NCBI GenBank assembly: GCA_050084985.1
Contig: JBITNC010000001.1
Span: forward strand, 164,114,001 to 164,178,000
Length of the DNA stretch: 64,000 bases
DNA from: Nageia nagi
Taxonomy: Eukaryota; Pinophyta
Reading direction: 5' to 3'
Shown: piece by piece, positions 52,291 through 61,699 of the stretch
How positions within the stretch are numbered: position 1 is the first letter of the stretch
Layout: each line of letters begins with the position of its first letter
The notes under the pieces: generated by a model
What the model saw: only the letters and a program-made list of their open reading frames with translations
Databases searched by the model: none
What the model was told of the DNA's origin: nothing
Made by a program: the position numbers and the translations under genes

Positions 52291-53305
52291 TTGACTTTAG
52301 CTCTCTAACTAGACCTTTATCTGATACAAAATAAGAAAATTGAGTTAAAAAGATAAATATAAAGTTTAATAAACTTTATACATATATTCATAGCTCAAAC
52401 AATATCATCTATCATTGGATCATAGTCAAGTTGCAACTAGGTTGTGACCTACACAAAATAACTTGAATATGATAGACAATTGCAACTCACTCGTAGCTTA
52501 GAGTAGCATTTTGTAGAGGCAAAAAGGATTTGTATGGATAGAAACTATACAAATAGTATATTGTTTAAAGATCTTTATAACAATGTAAAGAGCAATAAAA
52601 ATAAAGTTGCACAACAAAAGTTATGTCTTCTCAAAAAAAGTCATTTAGTCTTATAGAAAACAAGTTAGAAAATTAGGGTTGCATAGTAAGAAAGAAGATA
52701 GTAGCTTGGAAATTTGTCTTTCACTTTTCTAATAAGTTTAAAACTAACGTGCAATGTATGAAAATAATAAAACTAAAACTTTGTAATCCTATACACAAGA
52801 TTCTCGTATTGTTATTGTATACATCTAAAAATAATTTTCTATTTATTATGAAATCATATTTATGCTATCTAGATGAAATAGTACTTATATCATGCAAATA
52901 TCAATACTAATATGTTAATCACTCACTAATCATGTTTCAATCAAGGCTAGTATCTCATAATCATGATTATATGTAGAATTATCCTAGGATTATCATTATT
53001 ATATCATATTCTTAAAAAGTTGACTAATACTCTTTTTTTTTTATGCAAGGTATAAAAGGAGGAGCAAGGCATGATCAATTGGGATAATACTGTAAAATAA
53101 TATTTGGTGCTTATAAACACCACCTATCAAACTTGGATTTGTTACACTCTTGAGTTCTCCAATGATTTTACTTTATTCACACTTCTCTATTTTATAAATA
53201 CACCAACATGGATGATTATACTCTTTGTTGCAAGAACATCAATGTTATTGTATCAAAGTGATAAGGATGTTAGATATGAGATATGAAAAACCTAGATTTA
53301 GGGTA
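52291..53305. other. Unassigned A+T-rich DNA
   Basis: May include the decayed 5' side of the preceding Copia relic: a primer-binding-like TTTTGTATCAGATAA on minus lies near 52,320-52,335. No LTR match to 50,444-51,058 is visible. Nothing else is recognised. Confidence 0.35.
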
Positions 53306-53589
53306 TGTTAGAGTATTAATTTCACTTATGAGTATTTTATTTTTTTCCTAGATCTTATTATTTCTAGCTAGTTTGTTGTGGTGATAACATTTTTTTTTTT
53401 TACTTTGTGGATTTTACCATTCATGCATGGTTGACATGCTTTTGTACATTAGCTTATTTTTTGTTCTATTTATTTGGGCTTTATTTTCATTTTAAACTAA
53501 TCAATTTTGATTGAGCTTTTTTTCATATTTGTGATGTTGTGTATTTTTTGTATTCTTGGGCTTTATTTGCTTCCATTGCAATCCTTTCA
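53306..53589 (+). repeat. 5' LTR of family III Copia
   Basis: Starts TGTTAGAGTATTAATTTCAC and probably ends ATCCTTTCA just before TGGTACCTGAAC, a diverged primer-binding-like word, for about 284 bp. Only the first 220 bp or so can be aligned with the truncated 3' LTR. Confidence 0.7.
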
Positions 53590-54296
53590 TGGTACCTGAA
53601 CTATTTAGAAATCTTGCTTGCATCCAACCATTTTTGAAGCTTATATTTTTTTTTATTCATTTTATCCTATCTATTTGAATCAGGTTTGTGAGAATTTGTT
53701 AGGTATTCTTAACTTTGGCTTATGGGCTCTCCACTTCTTATTATTCAAGTATATCTTGAGAGGACATGAACGTGGGTATATTGTGCTATTATGCACTTTA
53801 ACTAGCACTCATTTCCAATTCAGGTGAGTGTGTCTTTTCTAGGGTAGTCTTTGCAATGTTTATGGGCTACCATGCGTACTTTCTCATATCTGCTCACAGA
53901 TCACCTAACTCTAGGGATGTAGATTTTTGGCTCTTCATGCTTATGCTCCCATCAAGGATCATGATCATCATGTTTTTAGATCTGTTGCATTTTCTACCAA
54001 TATTTTTTATCTTTATCTATTATTGTGTTGGAAGCATCACAACCAACATTGTCCCTTTACAATCATTCAAGATTTTTTTTTCATAATTGTTCATGCTTTT
54101 GTGTAGAACATTGCTTCCCCTTGCCTTATCATTATAATCTCTCTTCTTATTGGGATCGTGGTAGAATTTGGGGGTTTCCTAGATTATCTCACTCCCATAC
54201 CTACATGACTTTCTCATTCTGCATGACCCCTCACACTGAGTCTCCTCTCTTTTTGGGTGAATGTTCTCAGACCTGCATCTCTACTCACTATGCACC
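53590..54296 (+). other. Leader of family III Copia, left of the nested Gypsy
   Basis: No coding domain is recognised. T-rich frames at 53,618-54,086 and 54,025-54,438 have no motif and the second runs into the Gypsy LTR, so they are chance. Confidence 0.45.
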
Positions 54297-54776
54297 TGAT
54301 GTATGCGTTGCCGGGGCCGTAACTTTTGATCCGGAGGTCGCTTTGCTTCGAAATTTAAACTGTGGCTTCGTGATGAAATTCCAGTTATGTAGTTCGCTAG
54401 AACTGCCATACCCAAAAAATGATATTTTTAAGGCCTGATTCATCCGTCTAGGCCTGAAAAATAGGCTTTTTTAAGAGCACTCCTGATTTTTAGGCTTTTT
54501 TGCATGTTGCGCCTTTAATAACTCTCGTTTTTCTTCTAGTTAAGGGTGGATATTTTAGATACTGCTTAATTTGTGTAAGAGGGATGCGCATGCAAATTTT
54601 GGGCGCAATCCGACTCATTTTAGTTTTTTTGTTTTTTTTGTGGCTATTTAAAGGGCATTGTATTCTCTTGGAGAGTATGTGGGTTCAGGAATAAGAAGAG
54701 TGTTTTTGGTCTGAATTTCTTCTGTATGTTCTGTGACTGGAATTCAATTTCTGTTTTCCTGTTATAGCTGAATTCA
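54297..54776 (+). repeat. Gypsy LTR, forward copy
   Basis: Starts TGATGTATGCGTTGCCGG and ends GTTATAGCTGAATTCA (480 bp). A TATA-like TATTTAAAGG is near 54,645-54,654. It is matched in reverse by 56,546-57,029 at about 98%. Confidence 0.93.
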
Positions 54777-54783
54777 CATCATT

Positions 54784-54795
54784 TGGTATCAGAGC
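54784..54795 (+). promoter_or_regulatory. Gypsy primer-binding site
   Basis: TGGTATCAGAGC, seven bases downstream of the LTR, complementary to the 3' end of initiator methionine tRNA. Confidence 0.9.
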
Positions 54796-54826
54796 GGGTG
54801 TGATCTCGCTGGGAAAGTTGAAGAAG

Positions 54827-56548
54827 ATGCCACCTAGGAGAGGAGGCAGAGCACCTAGAGGTGCCTATACTCAAATGAGTAGGCAGATCGAGGATCTGCA
54901 AGCCCAAGTAACGCGACTAACTGGTGCAATTGAGCGCATGGCAGAGAGAAATATGAATACCCATCCAGATCCAAGATTTGATGGTGAAAGTACAACTGAT
55001 GAAGTTGGATCTGAGGTTCAGACGGATGCAGAACAAGAAGACCTAATGGGAGATGGTCAACGTTTTGAGAATCGGTTGATACGGGCTCTAGAAGGGCTTC
55101 AAAGAAATAGTGCCGGGATCAAAATTGAGATTCCTGAGTATGCTGGTGGATTAAAACCAGAGGAGTTGATCGATTGGATCAATAGCCTAGAAAAATATTT
55201 TGAATGGAGTAACCTTGCTGAAGAAAAGAAGGTAAAGCTTGCATGCACGAAGTTGAAGGGACATGCATTAATTTGGTGGGATCACCTACAGAATACACGG
55301 CAAAGGGATGGCAAGGATAAGATCAGAGATTGGGCTAAAATGAAGAAGAAGCTAAAAGGGAAATTTGTACCTGTAGACTACTCCCAGACCCTATTTCGCC
55401 AATTCCAAAATTTGCGACAAAAGGAACGAAGCATTGAGGACTACACCAATGACTTTTATAAGCTTTCCATTCGAATAGAACCAAATGAAACAGAGGAGCA
55501 AAAGGCTGCAAGATATGTAAATGGTCTGAACTTTGTTATTCAAGATGAAATTAACATGCATCGCACTCCTACTGTGGAGGATGCATATCAAATAGCCCTC
55601 AAGGCTGAGGAAAAATTGAGAAGGACCAATCGAGGAGGAAAGAAGGGACTCACACCTTCGAATCGGGGACGAGGAGGATCTAATTTCTCCAAGGGAGAAT
55701 CCTCCGTACCCACTAAACAAGAAGAGGTAAACCAAAGTCAGAGAGGAAGAGGTAATGGAGGGGGTCGATCTACTACTGGCACACGGAAACCATTCATATG
55801 TTATAGATGTCATGAAGAAGGTCACAAGGCATCTGAATGTCCCACATATGATGCTGAAGAGAGGGGAAATGCTAGGGTTGCTCTAGTTGAAGAAGAAGAA
55901 GAAGAGGAGGTTGAAACAGAAGTTTCTGCAGATATGGGTGAGAACCTGATGATAAGGAGAAACCTGATTGTTCCAAGGGAGGAGAACATGCAAGCTGAGG
56001 ATAGTGGTACTTGTTGGTTACGTACCAATATATTTCGTACAAGATGCACAACAGGAGGAAAGGTATGTAACATAGTAATTGACGGTGGTAGTTGTGAAAA
56101 TATGGTTTCTACTGTAATGGTTGATAAGTTGAAACTCAAATGTCAAAAACACCCGTGTCCATATCGTGTCTCATGGATCAAGAAGGGAAATGAGGTAACT
56201 ATTGATAAGAGGTGTCTAGTAAAGTTTTCCATTGGGGATACTTATAAAGATGAGGTATGGTGTGATGTAATTCCCATGGATGCATGTCATATATTATTGG
56301 GGAGACCATGGCAGTTTGATAGGAAGACTCATCATGATGGCAGTAAGAACACTTACACATTCTGGAAAGATGGTGTAAAGGTGGTTCTTTTACCCCTTAA
56401 GGAAGAAGCCCAAGGACACAACAGCCTTTTGACTGCAAAAAGATTTCTCATAGAAGCACGTGAAGTTGGTTGGTGTTATGCATTAACTGCACAAAAGGCA
56501 GAAACAAAGGAGATCCTCATACCACCTGTAGTGAAGAAGTTGCAGTGA
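54827..56548 (+). CDS. Gypsy chromovirus gag-protease, open frame ending in the inverted LTR
   Basis: 573 codons from ATG 54,827 (MPPRRGGRAPRG); the in-frame GTG at 54,800 is not used as a start. Order: basic N-terminus, coiled region (about 15-45), retrotransposon gag domain (about 95-250, with LACTKLKGHALIWWDHL and FRQFQNLRQKERSIEDY), basic Gly/Arg-rich linker, CCHC zinc knuckle (CYRCHEEGHKASEC, about 327-340), acidic spacer with a run of Glu, and a retropepsin-like domain with the DGG active-site variant (IVIDGGSCENMVS) and the HILLGRPWQFDRKTHHDG block. The frame stops exactly where RT should begin (after PPVVKKLQ): the TGA at 56,546-56,548 is the first three bases of the inverted LTR. No internal stop or frameshift is present. 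Capsid and protease could be made, but not RT. Confidence 0.9.
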   Translation: MPPRRGGRAPRGAYTQMSRQIEDLQAQVTRLTGAIERMAERNMNTHPDPRFDGESTTDEVGSEVQTDAEQEDLMGDGQRFENRLIRALEGLQRNSAGIKIEIPEYAGGLKPEELIDWINSLEKYFEWSNLAEEKKVKLACTKLKGHALIWWDHLQNTRQRDGKDKIRDWAKMKKKLKGKFVPVDYSQTLFRQFQNLRQKERSIEDYTNDFYKLSIRIEPNETEEQKAARYVNGLNFVIQDEINMHRTPTVEDAYQIALKAEEKLRRTNRGGKKGLTPSNRGRGGSNFSKGESSVPTKQEEVNQSQRGRGNGGGRSTTGTRKPFICYRCHEEGHKASECPTYDAEERGNARVALVEEEEEEEVETEVSADMGENLMIRRNLIVPREENMQAEDSGTCWLRTNIFRTRCTTGGKVCNIVIDGGSCENMVSTVMVDKLKLKCQKHPCPYRVSWIKKGNEVTIDKRCLVKFSIGDTYKDEVWCDVIPMDACHILLGRPWQFDRKTHHDGSKNTYTFWKDGVKVVLLPLKEEAQGHNSLLTAKRFLIEAREVGWCYALTAQKAETKEILIPPVVKKLQ

Positions 56549-57029
56549 ATTCAGCTATAACAGGAAAACAGAAATTGAATTCCAGTCACAGAACATACAG
56601 AAGAAATTCAGACCAAAAACACTCTTCTTATTCCTGAACCCACATACTCTCCAAGAGAATACAATGCCCTTTAAATAGCCACACAAAAAAAACAAAAAAA
56701 CCAAAATGAGTCGGATTGCGCCCAAAATTTGCATGCGCATCCCTCTTACACAAATTAAGCAGTATCTAAAATATCCACCCTTAACTAGAAGAAAAACGAG
56801 AGTTATTAAAGGCGCAACATGCAAAAAAGCCTAAAAATCAGGAGTGCTCTTAAAAAAGCCTATTTTTCAGGCCTTAGACGGATGAATCAGGCCTTAAAAA
56901 TATCATTTTTTGGGTATGGCAGTTCTAGCGAACTTCCATAATTGGAATTTCGTCACGAAGCCACAGTTTAAATTTCGAAGCAAAGCGACCTCCGTATCAA
57001 AAGTTACGGCCCCGGCAACGCATACATCA
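56546..57029 (-). repeat. Gypsy LTR, inverted copy
   Basis: Exact LTR termini on both sides: TGAATTCAGC on the plus-strand left, following tgcag of the gag-protease frame, and CGCATACATCA on the right, next to the polypurine tract. Differences from the forward copy are a few substitutions (for example gatccgg/gatacgg) and one- or two-base indels. Confidence 0.93.
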
Positions 57030-57040
57030 TTCTCCTCTGG
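57030..57040 (-). promoter_or_regulatory. Gypsy polypurine tract
   Basis: CCAGAGGAGAA on the minus strand, between the integrase stop codon and the inverted LTR, which is therefore the original 3' LTR. Confidence 0.85.
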
Positions 57041-58494
57041 TTAAAAGGAACTCTGCTCCTGCGAGTTCTGCTGTTGAAATTCCTGAAGTTTATCATGAGC
57101 AATCCGCTTTACTTCCCCCTCTGAAACCCATGTATTATCAGCTGGTGATAGCCCTTCCCATTGTACCAGGTACTTGGTATAGCTCCCATGTCGAGTGTTG
57201 AACACTGTCTGATCAAGAATCTGTGTAATGCGCTCCTTCTTTTTCTTAGGAACTTGTTGCTCCCATTGTATTGGAGTTGTAGCCTGAACATCTTCATCAT
57301 CGCCATGGAAAGCATATAAATCAGAAACATTGAAAATAGGAGAAATATCTAAATTATCTGGCAATCCCACCTTATATGCATTGTTGTTCCGTTTCTCCAG
57401 AATCCTACAGGGACCAATCTTCTTTAGCTTCAACTTATTATAGGTGCCTTTGGGAAACCTCTCCTTACGAAGGTGGACCATCACTAAGTCCGCCTCCTGA
57501 AAAATCTTTTCTCTCCTATGTGCATCTGCTGCTGCTTTATACTTACTATTATTCTCTTGCAATTGTGCCCGAACCTCCTCCTGTAGTTGGTGTATGTGCT
57601 CTGCAAATGCCTCTGCATTATCACTAATATTGTCGGTGATTGGTAATTCAACTAAGTCAAGGACACCCTTGGGATTTTGGCCATAAACAATTTGGAAAGG
57701 TGATTTCCCTGTTGAACGATTCACTGAACTATTATATGCAAATTCTGATTGTGCTAATGCTCTATCCCACTGCTTTGGTTTTGCACCAACTATACACCTT
57801 AACAAATTTCCCAAGCTACGATTCACAACCTCGGTCTGGCCATCAGTTTGTGGATGATAAGCACTGCTGAACTGTAATTGTGTACCCAACTTTTTCCATA
57901 ATGTTCTCCAGAAATGGCTCAAGAATTTGACATCTCGATCTGAGGTAATGGATTTAGGAACACCGTGCAACCGAACAATTTCATCAAAAAATAGAACTGC
58001 GACACTAGTGGCATCCTCTGTCTTCTGACATGCAATGAAATGGGCCATCTTAGAGAACCTATCAACAACAACAAAGATGGAGTCCTTACCCGTTGAGTAC
58101 GTGGTAATCCCAACACAAAGTCTATGCTTAAGTCGACCCATGCTCCTGTCGGAATAGGTAAGGGCATATACAAGCCAGTATTTTGGGCATGGCCCTTTGC
58201 CATTTGACATATCCGGCATCGATTGACAAATCTGATCACATCTCTCCTTAGCTTTGGCCAATAGTACTTTGCTGCAACAAGCACCAATGTCTTATCTATC
58301 CCAAAGTGTCCTGCCAAACCTCCACTATGAAGCTCCCTCAAAATATTCTCCCTCATAGAACCAATTGGAATACATAATTGTGTGCCTCTAAATAAGTAAC
58401 CATCCTGTATAATGTATTCTGAAAGAATGTTACCACTCTGACCAAAAGTTGGATTCTTAAACTGTTGCATCATCGGTCCAAAATCAGCATCATC
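57041..58494 (-). pseudogene. Gypsy integrase with chromodomain, one frameshift
   Basis: From about 58,494 the minus strand reads the region before integrase (DDADFGPMMQQFKNP), the HHCC zinc-binding domain (ELHSGGLAGHFGIDKT...CRICQ), the integrase core (first Asp in LSIDFVLGLP, second in SITSDRDVKF, Glu in QTDGQTEVVNRSL), the GPY/F-type region (KKIGPCRILEKRNNNAYKV) and a C-terminal chromodomain (YLVQWEGLSPADNTWV) that in this family directs integration to chromatin marks. A single frameshift near 58,085-58,110 (between GLPRTQR and GKDSIF) splits it into 58,473-57,919 and 58,261-57,041. The rest is open. RT and RNase H, which should precede it, are absent. Confidence 0.9.
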
Positions 58495-58814
58495 TTAGTA
58501 ATTCCCACCAACTCAACCTCCTAGCGACCTCACCTCTATAAAGCTTAGTCTTCACCAGGCCCTCCTCTACGAAACCTCCTCCTCCCGCTTGGGCTTTATA
58601 GGTTCATTACTTTATTTTTTGAAAAGGTGTATAGTTTTTTGAAAAAATTGAAAAATAGTATTTATTTTAACTTTTATAATTGAATAAATAATATTTTTTA
58701 ATAATCCTTTTAAGGCCTCTAAAAAATAACTTTTGCTCCAAAATTGATTTAATTTGATATCTTGGGCATATGATCTTCATTTGGAGTATCAATTTTTATG
58801 AAATTAACCCTTTC
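58495..58814. other. Sequence between the Gypsy breakpoint and the solo LTR
   Basis: Begins with a CT-rich stretch (58,500-58,605) then A+T-rich DNA. It does not continue the Gypsy reading frame. It may be interior of the family III Copia element or foreign filler at the breakpoint. Confidence 0.4.
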
Positions 58815-59248
58815 TGAATTAACTTCTACTCTACCAAGATCTCAAGAAGGCACTTTCAACATCAACACAATAGCATAATACCATAAGCCAATCTCACAAT
58901 GAGCACAAGATATAAAGTGGTTCCTCCCTCCTTGGAAGTATGTCCACTAACTAAGATCTTCTTATTCTCAAGGACCTCTCTTACAAAATCTCCCTTCTCT
59001 CTCTCTCTCAAACTCTAAACTTGTAAAAGCTTGCATTACAATTGTGTAATAGAGAAGGAGGGGCTTCTTATCTATTTATGAGAAGAAACCCACTCTATAT
59101 TTAATCCCTTTTCTATATTTAATCCTTTACCTACTCTAAATCTTATTCCTATTTTTATTCTCTTAATACTTTAAGGTATGTAAAGATACTTTAAGTGAAT
59201 TTACATCAAGGAGAGATATTACACAATATTACATTACAAATTCTAACA
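58815..59248 (-). repeat. Solo LTR related to family I Copia
   Basis: On minus it starts TGTTAGAATTTGTAATGTAA and ends TAGAAGTTAATTCA. Internal words match the family I LTR in the same order (gtggttcctcc...ttggaagta...tccactaactaagatctt against the 6,452-6,945 copy), at clearly lower identity, so this is a sister family. No polypurine tract, primer-binding site or coding sequence adjoins it. The flanking five bases (ctttc/agttt) do not match, so the target duplication has decayed or one end was altered. Confidence 0.75.
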
Positions 59249-59589
59249 AGTTTTTGCATTGTAAAGTTGAGATCAAGATCTTTATAGGCATTTAGATTGT
59301 AAGCCTAAACAACATTTTTTGGGGGGGTCCTTTGAAAGTATGAATAAAAGTCTTTTTGGGGGGAGTGTTTTGGTGTCAATTTAGTGCACCCCTTATTGCT
59401 TGGTTTCTTGGTTTGCTTGGTGTTTTGAGATGGATCATTCTCTACTTAAAATTGTACCTCTCACACCTCGTAATTACCACACTTGAAAACCATAAATGTT
59501 AAAAGTCTTAGCACAAAGAGGACTAAACACACACATTAAGGAGCAAAAATTCACATCCAAATCAGAATATAAAATTAATCTTTCATAAA
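59249..59589. other. Spacer with two G-rich polypurine-like tracts
   Basis: Two GGGGGGG-containing words, near 59,319-59,329 and 59,354-59,364, resemble polypurine tracts, and the second is followed by TGTTTTGGTGTCAATT, an LTR-like start. No LTR partner was found. The origin is uncertain. Confidence 0.35.
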
Positions 59590-60330
59590 GGTAATTGGTG
59601 AAGCATTTGGGCTAATCAAATCAAATGTTAGTGAGATCTTGTAGTTTCATCTTGACAATGTAACTAAACCACATGAGGTATGCATGGATAAATTAGAATC
59701 TTTATTTGGTAAAGTTGACATAATGATGGCCATGCAAATTGATGCTCAACTTATTGCTTTACCTTCTGATGATTATCCCACCATGGTTGATTATATCACT
59801 AAATTGTTGGGTAGTGGTAAAAATAAGAAAGAGGAAGAATGCATTTTTTAGTAAAATTAAAAGGTCCATTTCATGTATTTGCTTATACATTTCTCTCTAT
59901 AGTAGATGTTATGGTTGATAAATTCACAATGCTTAAGTTGGAAGAATTTTGTGAATATCTATAAGGGAATACACTAAAATTTTAACTCTCGAGGCATATT
60001 CATCTTCATCTAAGGCATCAATAGCATCTAAAGGCAAATGCAAGCCTAAGCCTAAGCCTAAGTCCACTACACCATAGCTCCAAAAATCCATGACTCCAAA
60101 CCCAATCAAGAGAAATAGAAGTATACTTATTCTTATTGTGGGAAGCTTGGTCATGTACTTGAAAAATATTACAAAAAGATAAAAGATGATAAAAATAAGC
60201 AAAAAATTGAAACATCTCATGTATTTGGTAAGGCTTTGAATGTTTGTGGGAGAGGATATTCTATTTGAGGGAATTGGGTTATGGATTCAAGTGCCACTTA
60301 TCACATGACTCCATCTAGAGAGTCTTTTAC
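59590..60330 (+). pseudogene. Family III Copia gag and protease
   Basis: Gag traces: KLESLFGKVDIMMAMQIDAQ (near 59,688-59,750) and YPTMVDYITKLLG. A KP-repeat tail is encoded by (aagcct)n at about 60,043-60,062. The zinc knuckle reads YSYCGKLGHVLEKYYKK (near 60,125-60,180), so the outer Cys residues are lost. The protease motif WVMDSSATYHMTP (60,275-60,313) has DSS where DSG is expected. Many stops. Confidence 0.75.
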
Positions 60331-60619
60331 ATGTCTTTGCTCTACTTCTACTTCTAATATTGAGGTTCCTCTCATATTTTTGTGAAGGGGAAAGGGGATA
60401 TTCTTTTTGGATATGGTTGCATCCATGATATTCTTTTGGTTATTGATATCACCACCAACCTTCTTTTTGTGTATCATATTTATAATACTGGTACTAGGAG
60501 GACTATTATATTCACATCTTAGGGTTTTGAGATTTGCAGTTTGGTAGAGCCACAACCACTTCTTACACAAGGTGTTGTTGACCATTCCTTAAGACTCTAT
60601 CAGTTTGAGGGATTTGATA

Positions 60620-61200
60620 ATACTACTTTAGGTATTGGGTTGGTTGCTCATGTGGATTATGTGAGTATACTTTAGCATGAGAGGTTTGGGCACCTCAACT
60701 ATTAGTATTTGTAGCAATTGCATTCTCATGACATGGTCACTTGCTTACCTAAGGTGTCTTATTCTGATGGTGTTTTCCTTGGCTATGCCCTTAGTAAGCA
60801 TCATCAAGATCCTTTTAAAAAAATAAAAATTCATCATGCATCTTCTCTTTTCAAGTTGGTACATAACAACTTGATGATTTTTTTGCATATACCCTTTATA
60901 AGAGCTTGGTATGCACTAACTTCCATAAATGATTTCTCAAGATGTACTTAGGTGTATTTTCTCAAGTACAAGAGTGATGTCTTTGCTCACTTCAAAGTCT
61001 TCAAGAATTTGGTTGAGAATCAATCTTTCAGTTGCATCAAGAAGCTTCATACAAATAATGGGCAGGAGTACTCTAACATAAATTTTCCAAAGTTCCTTGA
61101 GAAGCATGGAATAATTCATCAATATTATGTCCCTCACACTCCTTAGCAAAATGAGTTGCAAAAAGAAAGAATAAAATATTGAATGAGATGGCCAATTGTA
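60620..61200 (+). pseudogene. Family III Copia integrase
   Basis: A pre-integrase trace (HERFGHLNY, near 60,679-60,706) is followed by core words NDFSRCT (near 60,928-60,948), HFKVFKNLVENQ (60,988-61,025), TNNGQEYSN (near 61,052-61,078) and HGIIHQYYVPHTP (61,108-61,146). The second catalytic Asp position reads Asn (TNNGQEY instead of TDNG.EY). Stops occur after RCT and after HTP. Confidence 0.75.
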
Positions 61201-61699
61201 TAATGCATTTCATAGACTTACCTCCTATTTTCTAGTTAGAGGCAGTCAATTATGCGAACTACATCTAGAATCGCACTCCCCATCAGTCAGTTGACCACAT
61301 GACTCCTAAAGAGGCTTAGAGTGGAACCAAGCTAGATGCATCACATTTCAAAGTGTTTGGTAATCATGCTTGGGATTTCATTTCGAAGACCAAGCATAAG
61401 GCCTTGGATAAGAAGAGCACACCTCTCATCTTTATTAGTTATAGTGAGGGATATGCAGGCATATCAAATGATTGATCTTGACACCCATGATCTCTTTTTC
61501 CACACTCATAATTTGTTTGATGAGCACCTTCCTGATCCTCATCTCCTTCCTCAATTTTAATTAACTCCCATGACATATCTTCTGAGATCTTTTATGAGGT
61601 TATTCCTAAGGTTGTTGCTCCCACTACAACTATTGATCGCTCCTTCCAACCGCCATTCCACCAGTTCTAGACTAGTTGGTTAGGAGCATTCAGGTGATT

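Larger units (their letters stand above)
54297..58494. mobile_element. Rearranged Ty3/Gypsy chromovirus with inverted LTRs
   Basis: Order on plus: LTR in forward orientation (54,297-54,776), primer-binding site, open gag-protease frame (54,827-56,548), LTR in reverse orientation (56,546-57,029), polypurine tract, then chromodomain-integrase read on minus (57,041 to about 58,494). RT and RNase H are absent. The two LTRs differ by only about eight changes in 480 bp, so the element is young. Forward 5'LTR-gag-PR followed by reversed 3'LTR-integrase is what results when the integrase of a linear cDNA joins the 3' LTR end to an internal site of the same molecule. The right end is not an LTR and no target duplication was found, so the final chromosomal joining was abnormal. 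Confidence 0.88.

Noticed and set aside
54025-54438. 137-residue plus-strand frame
   Set aside because: It spans the border between the Copia leader and the Gypsy LTR and has no motif, so it is fortuitous.
55391-55825. 144-residue minus-strand frame
   Set aside because: It is the complement of the gag-protease coding sequence.
60040-60066. Interstitial telomere-like hexamer repeat (aagcct)n
   Set aside because: Only four units, not the plant telomere sequence, and explained by Lys-Pro codons in the gag tail.
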